From Zea mays (lineage: Eukaryota; Streptophyta; Magnoliopsida; Poales; Poaceae), in NCBI RefSeq assembly GCF_902167145.1, contig NC_050097.1, positions 141,695,982 to 141,759,981 on the forward strand: a DNA stretch of 64,000 nt, in the 5' to 3' direction. The notes under the pieces were generated by a model. The model was not told where the DNA came from. It was given only the letters and a program-made list of their open reading frames with translations, and ran no database searches. Every line of letters starts with the position of its first letter. Position 1 is the first letter of the stretch. Below, piece after piece: positions 57,759 through 64,000 of this stretch. The translations under genes were made by a program, and so were the position numbers.

Positions 57759-60700
57759 CTAACTAACTTTATATGAGCTTAGGGTGTGTCGTAGCCCATA
57801 TAGACCACCCACTGGGTCTGCCCCTAAGTGCAGGTCAATCTCCACGTGCTTCGTGCACTGATGCTGCACAGGATTAGTGGAGAGGTAGATGGCGCTGACG
57901 TTATCATAGTAGACTAGGGTGGCACGCTGGAGGGGGCTATAGAGCTCGTGTAGGAGCTGGCGCATCCAAGATGCCTTTGCCACGCCATTGGCCACAGCGC
58001 GGTATTCAGTCTCTGCGCTGGAGCGGGAGACGATGGGCTACCGCTTGGCGGCCCAAGAGACGAGGTTGGCGCCCAGGAACATGACATAGCCGGTGGTGGA
58101 CCAGCGTGTGTCGGGACAGCCGGCCCAGTCAGCGTCGGTGTAGACCACAAGATCCGACATCGAGGATGGTCGGAGTAGGATGTCGTAGTCGAGGGAGCCC
58201 TAGAGGTAGCGCAGAATCCGGTTGTGAGTGGTGAGATGGGGCTCTCGTGGTGTGTGCATATGAAGGCACACCTGCTGGACGGTGTAGGCGATGTCGGGCT
58301 GGGAGAAGGTGAGGTACTAGAGCGCACCTGTCAGGCTCCGATACAACGTCCCGTCGGCGATCAGGGGCCCGTCGACCTCAGAGAGCTTCGCCTGGGTGTC
58401 AACAGGCGTGGAGCAGGGCTTGCAGTCGGACATGCCAGCCCGCTCCAAAATGTCGGTGGCGTAATGACGCTGGTGCAGGGAGAGACACTAGTACCGAGGT
58501 TCGGTAGTGATGCCGAGGAAGTGATGGAGAGGCCCCAGGTCCTTCATCGCAAACTCCCTCTGGAGGGCGAGGATCGTGTGCTGTAACAGATCGTCTGGAT
58601 GTCGTGAGCACAATGTCGTCGACGTAGAGGAGGAGGTAGACGATGTCCGCGTCCCACCGGTAGATGAAGAGAGAGGTGTCCGACTTGGCCTCGACGAAGC
58701 CGATGGAGGCTAAATAGGTGGCAAAGTGGTTGTACCGGGCCCGGGGCGCCTGCTTGAGGCCGTAGAGTGAGCGGTTCAGCCGGCAGACCAAGTCTGGGTT
58801 GGCAGCGTCGACGAAGCCGGTAGGCTGGCTGCAGTAGATAGTCTCCGTTAGAGTGCCATGAAGGAGGCGTTCTTGACATCGAGCTGGTGAATCGCCCAGG
58901 TCCGAGAGAGGGAGAGGACGGCGTGGACGATGGCGAACTTGACGACGGGGCTGAAGGTCTCATTGTAGTCCACGCCGGGGCGCTGAGTGAAGCCCCGGAG
59001 GACCTAGCGAGCCTTGTAGCGGTCGAGGGAGCCGAATGAAGTCAGCTTGTGATGAAAGAGCCACTTGCCATTGAACACATTGGTGCCGGGTGGACGTGGC
59101 ACCAGGTCCTAGGTGTGGTTGGCCATCAGGGCCGCATACTCCTCCTCCATGGCCCGACACCAGTGAGGGTAGGCGAGCGCGGTGCGAACGAAGGAAGGGT
59201 CCGAGGAGGCGTCCGATGAACAGTGGTCGTGTCAGCGGCCAGGATCTACTGGTCGACTGGCCGAAGAACATCGGCGCTGCGGCGAGTCACCATGGGGTGA
59301 ATGTGTCCAAGGTCGCGGTGAATGGCGACCGGGTGGTACACCGACGATGCGGGGGCCGCTAGCATGGCAGGCCCGCGACGATGATAAACGACGACGGGGG
59401 GTTGGCGAATCTGGTCGCGCTCGTCAAGGGGCCCGGGTCCGCGGGCGCTGAGGGAGGCGCGTGCCCGCGGCGGTGGTAGACGAGGGCGGGGTCGGCGAAG
59501 CGATTCCCATGCGTCGACGGGTCGGGGTCGTCGTGGTCGTGCGTGGCGCAGGGGGGTCGACGGGGTCATAGGAGGCACAAGCGGGGTCGATGGGGCCAAA
59601 CGTGGCACGGGCGGGGTCAATGGGGCCGTGTGTGGCACAGGCAGGATCAATGGGGCCGCGCGAGGTGTAGGCATAGGTCACGTGGCCGCACATGGTGCGG
59701 GAAGAATTGCGAGTAGGGGCATCAAGGCCGACGGAGCCGCACGCGAAGACGGTGAAGGCGTGCGTGGCGCGGGCAACGGTGCGAGGCGAGGTGTCCGGGG
59801 GGAACAGGTACTCGGATCGGACTCAAGGAGGGAGTCGAGATCGATGGGTGGGGAGGAGGCAGCAAGGGGAAACACATCTTCATCGAAGACGATGTGACGA
59901 GAGATCATGTTGCGATGGGATGTGAGCTCAAGATAGCGATACCCCTTGTGGTCAGGGGAGTAGCCAAGGAAGAGGCAGCGAGTGGAGTGTGGAGATAGCT
60001 TATGAGGAGCGGTAGCGGAAGTGTTGGGATAGCAGACACAGCCAAATACGCGGAGGTAGGCGTAGGAAGAGGCGGTGTCATACAGGGTGAAATAGCGGGT
60101 GGGGTGGCTCACCGCCTTCGAGGGGAGGCAGTTGAGGAGGTGGGTGGCTGTGTGAGAGCCTCTGCCCAGTAGCTAGCAGGAAGAGATGCCTGGAAGGAAG
60201 GTAGTGGATCATGTTGGTGGTGGTGCGAATCATGCGCTCGGCCCGACCGTTCTGGGAAGAGGTGTAGGCACATGAGAGAAGCAACTGAACGCCACTAGCG
60301 AGGAAGAACGAATGAGAGGCGTGGTTGTCAAACTCGTGGACATTGTCACACTACAGTGCACGGATGGGGCAACGGAACTTGGTGAGGGTGGGAAACGTGT
60401 CAGATTTCAATCGGAGAGGAAAAGTCCATAAAAAATGGGAAAATCGTCTAAAATCACCAAATAGTATTTGAATCCAGACAGACTGAGTACAGGGGAGGTC
60501 TAGACGTCACAATGAACCAGGTCAAAAGCCTGTGCAGCCCTAGAAGAAGATGTAGGGAACGGGAGACGGGTATGGCGGCCAAGCTGACAAATATGACAGA
60601 GGCCCACAAAATGTCCCCTATTACAAGAAGAATCTAAAGTGCTGGAAAGCTTGGTCATGACGTCAGGACGGGAGGTGGAGACACGCCGGTGGACGACGAC

Positions 60701-61149
60701 CGGAGTGTGTAGAGGGGCCCGACGCTGTCACATCGGGCGAGTGGGGTCCTGGTGGCTAGATCCTTCACAGAAAAACCAGTAGGGTCAAACTCAATGGAAC
60801 AAGAATTGTTAGTGGTGAACCGACAGACAGAAAGGAGATTGTGAGTGATGTGAGGGGCTACGAGAATGTCGTTGAGGTAGAATGGTCCAGGGAGAACCGA
60901 GTCACCTACTGAGGTGATTGGAAGAGTGGACCCATTTCCAACGACGATCGAGTTAGGGTGTGTGGAAGGAGGTGGGTGGGAGTGAGATAGCATGTCTGTG
61001 GTGGGAGTGGTGTGATAGGATGCACCGGAGTCGATGACCCAGTCAGAGGATGGTGGAGCCAACGCCATGGTGTTGTAGGCGGAGGCGAGGGAGTTGGTGT
61101 CCCATCCTCCAGCGAACGGGGAGCATGGTGTTGTGGTAGATGTCCCCAT
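57759..61149 (-). pseudogene. Copia pol remnants: protease, integrase, RT, RNase H
   Basis: The protease motif WVIDSGASYH is in 60655-61149. Integrase pieces are SSQNGRAERMIRTT (60078-60284) and YLRVFGCVCYPN with CLFLGYSPDHKGYR (59678-60112). Reverse transcriptase has SLYGLKQAPRA and the catalytic YVDDIVLTT (58399-58791). RNase H has VYYDNVSAIYLS and TKHVEIDLH (57759-57995). The pieces lie in several frames with stops, so nothing functional is made. Confidence 0.9.
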
Positions 61150-62216
61150 AAGCTAGAGCGGAGGTGGTGGCGGGGTCGTCGGTGGCGCATTGTACGGTGG
61201 CACACCGTAGGCAGGTGGCGTGGTCAGGAGGGCCTGCGCCGGAGCTGGAGGGCAAGAGGCACCGGGAGTCGGACCCAACCACATGGAGATGGTGCCGGTC
61301 CAGGGGTTGTAGAATAACGGCCAGTGCTGGCCGCCGCCCCGGGCGGTGGTACCATTGCGCGAGGAACTGCCACCCCCACGACCGCCCTTGCGAGGGCAAC
61401 GGCCGCCGTCGGTGGTGGAAGCGTGACGGGGGGTCGCAGTGGGGGCGAGCGGGGGCCCCGGCAGACGAAGTGCAGGGGGCCTGTCCCCCGGAGGACGCCT
61501 GGGCGCCGGTGGCGGCACTGTAGAGTGCCAAAGTCGGCATGTGAGCCTCGTGCGCCATGGTGAGCTCCTCAAGGAGAAGCTCATTCCGCACCGCATGGAA
61601 GGTGGGGAAGGGAACAGTCCTCTTGATGAGAGCCTTCAGGTGATCGTAGCGGGGGCTGAGGCCACGCAGGAGGTTCAGCACCAAGGTGTGGTCCGCCACC
61701 GGCTCACCGAGATCACGGAGGGAGTCCGCTATGCCCTTCATCTGGCGGCAGTACTCCCCCACATCGAGATCCCCCTAGGAGAACTAGTGGAACTGGGCAT
61801 CGAGGTGAAGAGCTCGAGCGTCCCGGTTCCTGAGGAACTGTTCCTCGAGGGCGAGCCATGCCTGATGGCCTGTGTCCGTCTAGTCGCGGATGATGTCCTA
61901 GAGCTCGACGGTGATAGTTCCGTGGAGCCAGGAGAGCACCACGGTGTCCATCAGGGACCATGCCGGGGACAGCGGGGTGGCGACGTCGTCAAGGACGTGG
62001 TCGTCGAGGGCGTAGCACCGCAGGGTGAGGAGGACCTGCCCTCAAGCGAGGGTAGTGGGAGGACACCGAGTCCAGAATGATGCACACGAGGGACCGAATG
62101 TTGTGAAGTTCGGCGGCCTGCGTGTGGTGTGCGGCGATGTGGTCGGCGTCGAGTCCAGTGGCAAGAGGTGCCTCGAGAGTTGGCGGGGGGTGCCGAAACG
62201 ACCGGAGGGTGCCCAA
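61043..62216 (-). pseudogene. Copia gag remnant (UBN2-type)
   Basis: Frames with HNIRSLVCIILDSV (near 62100), then SWLHGTITVEL, and finally GEYCRQMKGIADSLRDLG and RGLSPRYDHLKALI (61043-61762) form the usual copia gag. They are split by at least two frameshifts and one stop. The region upstream to 62699 is proline/alanine-rich and may be the N-terminus. Confidence 0.8.
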
Positions 62217-62738
62217 GGAGGAGACATTGAGCAGTTGCCATCTGGACAGTGAGAGCGACGCTCATGGCACGCTCTCATTGTAGCACGAGGGTCGTAGCAC
62301 GCTCTCGGCAGCTGGAAGCCTCCACAGCCGCCTATATGATGGCGATGGCGGTGACCAGTGCCGACGAGGTTGGTAGGGGGCAGTGGCTTCGGCCCATGTG
62401 GCGGTTGCGCGGGCGGAGAAGCCTAGCGGGGACCCATGTTGCCGCTGCAGTTGGTGCAGCGCAGTGGGGGAGTCGTCGGGGAGGGGCCCAAGGTCGGAGA
62501 TGTAGGGGGCCCCATCAACAGCGAGCTCGCTACGGGTCCCATGTGGAATGACGCCGGCGAGGGGGTGCTGGTCGGCCGACGGCAGGGAGGCGACGGTTGC
62601 ACGTAGACCGGCAGCAGCGCACGCGTCCGGGCCGGCTGCCAGGCTAGCGGCTGCGGTCCGGGCAGGGCCGCCGGTGAGGGGAAGGAGAGGCGGCACCATG
62701 GCGGCGCAGGAAGGTCGGGACCGGAGGCGCTAGAGGAA

Positions 62739-62767
62739 GGGGGAGGGGGAGGGGGAGGGGGAGGAGG
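62739..62767 (+). repeat. (GGGGGA)n simple repeat
   Basis: Five units of gggaggg type in the copia leader/gag start; Leu-Pro repeats on the minus strand. Confidence 0.85.
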
Positions 62768-62888
62768 GTGGCGGCAGCCGGGCCTGGGGGTGGCCGGCGG
62801 CGGCTTGGAGGAGAGGAGGGGGAGGGGAAGCGTCGGCCAACCAGGGGGATGGTGGCGGCGGCTGGTGAGAAGGGAGGGAGAGAGGAAG

Positions 62889-62900
62889 GCTGTGATACCA
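62889..62900 (-). promoter_or_regulatory. Copia primer binding site
   Basis: The minus strand reads TGGTATCACAG directly after the 5' LTR; it matches the start of the Met-tRNA site. Confidence 0.75.
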
Positions 62901-62998
62901 TGTAGAATAGTGAAACCCTAACCCTAGAATGGGTTGGGCAGTGTATTAATAGACCAAAGTGATTGGGATAGGCCCATCACAAGGATAGATATCTAACA
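62901..62998 (-). repeat. Copia 5' LTR (98 bp)
   Basis: Plus-strand ends tgtagaatag and tatctaaca; paired with 57408-57505. Confidence 0.93.
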
Positions 62999-63437
62999 AG
63001 ATGACGTTGTCCTGTTCTATATTTAATTTGATTAACTATGTTTTTGTCCAAAATTTAAGTCCATGAATGCAATCTGCCTTCTTTTGTAATAATATAGCTT
63101 CAATTGAAGGGGTGATGGGTTGTAGGTTTATAATGAGACCATTGTGACTCACATGGAGTTATTTATTTAGTCAAACTGGACTGACATGCTTTGCTTGTTG
63201 CATGATAATTGTGATTCTAATTCTGTTTTCTTGAATGGTTGCTCATTTTCATTAACTTAACTGACATAATGTGTTGGAAAATTGATTCTGTCTGATCTAT
63301 TTTACTTGTTCCAAACAGGTTTACCATAGATTTCTTTTGTAATATGCCGCACCCTTATATTTTTATTTTTCATGATATGGAGTTTTTGAATACAGTGTGG
63401 ACTATGATGTAAACAGTTATTTATTCTTTATTTTCAG

Positions 63438-63485
63438 GTTGAGAAATCTCACAGTGGAGATGTTCGTTGTGTTGATTGGAATCCC
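63438..63485 (+). pseudogene. WD40-repeat exon fragment (MSI4/FVE-like)
   Basis: After a good acceptor (ttattttcag) the frame reads VEKSHSGDVRCVDWNP, the start of a WD40 blade like that of plant histone-binding MSI4/FVE proteins (V-E-K-x-H then D-x-x-C-V-D-W-N-P). Homology ends abruptly after 16 codons. Only a fragment; the family match is from memory. 62999-63437 shows no gene. Confidence 0.5.
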
Positions 63486-63860
63486 CTTACATGGAGATGT
63501 TCACGGTGCACATGCATCTTCTTTTAGGTTTTTGTTGATGCGCAGACTCGGTGCAACGATTTGGATTGACATGATACTTATCATCCATGTAAGGAAAAGA
63601 AACATTACTTATTTGCTTACTAGAGTGTGACTTGTTTGTTTTCCTTAAAAGGTCGAACAACTTAATTTCCATGCTGTTGGACTTGACCATGAACCTCCTT
63701 GAACAACTTTGTCTGTTCTCCTGTTCCTATGTAGCAGCATTGAGAACTATGCTCTCAATCTAATAATGTTTATTCGATCTCAGATGTAATTATTTTTGGT
63801 TTGTTTCCCTTATTTTTACCTATTGATATAGTTTCTACCATCGTCACCTTTGTATATGGG

Positions 63861-63940
63861 GGTCCATGGGCATGGCCACAACAGGCATCTTCCTTGCTGC
63901 CACAGTCTCTAATTGGCTAGATGGTTATATTGCTACAAAG
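63861..63940 (+). pseudogene. CDP-alcohol phosphatidyltransferase exon fragment (PGP-synthase-like)
   Basis: GGPWA, then a frameshift, then ATTGIFLAATVSNWLDGY and IATKYAK. This is the segment around the CDP-alcohol phosphatidyltransferase signature (usually DWLDGYxAR). The conserved Arg is Thr here, and Asp is Asn before WLDGY. In intact plant genes it makes phosphatidylglycerophosphate in plastids and mitochondria. The frameshift and missing key residues show a dead fragment. The rest of the window to 64000 holds no further exon. Confidence 0.65.
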
Positions 63941-64000
63941 TATGCCAAAGATACTATCTGAATTATATGCAGACTGGGTTCTGTGTTCTTTTAAACTCAT

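Larger units (their letters stand above)
57408..62998 (-). mobile_element. Degenerate Ty1/copia element with 98-bp LTRs
   Basis: The LTRs (57408-57505 and 62901-62998) are each 98 bp and differ at 8 sites by eye, mostly transitions. The target duplication is agatg (57403-57407 and 62999-63003). The primer site adjoins the right LTR, so the element is on the minus strand. The order is gag, protease, integrase, reverse transcriptase, RNase H, which defines copia. Many frameshifts and stops. The interior is very GC-rich compared with its AT-rich surroundings. Confidence 0.95.

Noticed and set aside
59246..59674. 142-codon ORF and several long GC-rich plus-strand ORFs in the copia element
   Set aside because: These are shadow frames of the minus-strand gag-pol remnant, with no domain features of their own.

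Overview
This window is repeat-dense plant nuclear DNA from a grass genome, probably a large-genome panicoid or Andropogoneae type (inference from the element families: Tekay-like chromoviruses with LTRs above 4 kb, CACTA elements with CACTACTAGAAAA or CACTACAGTAAAC ends, and hAT and Tourist-like MITEs). I see no complete host gene, RNA gene or CRISPR array. Almost everything is nested transposable elements plus broken host gene pieces.

Layout. (1) 1-3111 is the 3' end of a plus-strand Ty3/gypsy element: an antisense PF04195-like ORF, a polypurine tract, then the 3' LTR (1929-3111). (2) 3864-34616 is a minus-strand Tekay-like chromovirus, 'E1', with 4.3 kb LTRs, TSD aactc and an initiator-Met tRNA primer site. 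Its pol gene is split by a second chromovirus, 'E2' (10110-25972, TSD gaaaa, LTRs about 4.5-4.7 kb). E2 in turn carries about 490 bp of GC-rich foreign sequence inside its reverse transcriptase. (3) 34742-41682 is a plus-strand element with TGTTGG/CCAACA-type LTR ends. Its LTR is split by a third long-LTR gypsy, 'E4' (36533-41249), whose 3' half is deleted and whose LTR holds a MITE and a hAT element. (4) 41683-43661 is the end of a degenerate CACTA. (5) 43725-46169 holds MITEs, a nested hAT and a gene-fragment copy. (6) 46170-52073 is a CACTA with a second CACTA (46614-50830) inside it that encodes a broken TNP2 transposase and the spliced end of a second transposon gene. (7) 52505-64000 carries fragments of host genes (ABCB transporter exon, WD40 exon, CDP-alcohol phosphatidyltransferase exon, several unknown) interrupted by a degenerate Ty1/copia with only 98 bp LTRs (57408-62998).

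Most interesting observation. The LTRs of E1, E2 and E4 each contain small in-phase coding exons. A symmetric phase-1 exon (120, 123 and 66 nt) ends at GAAG followed by a GC (once GT) donor. It is followed by an intron of 961-985 nt and a last exon whose frame continues to a stop. In E4 an ATG-started first exon with a strong donor in the matching phase is also visible once a MITE is discounted. This looks like a small spliced gene carried inside the LTR. E1 and E2 also share a full-length but mutated ORF of about 290 codons between the primer site and gag. Both LTR families have inverted repeats at the U3 tip, and a perfect stem-loop just upstream of the second acceptor.

How the parts work together. 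The gag-pol ORFs supply capsid, protease, reverse transcriptase, RNase H, integrase and chromodomain for copy-and-paste movement. All copies here are inactivated by stops, insertions or deletions, so the window reads as a layered record of insertions rather than a working operon or gene set.
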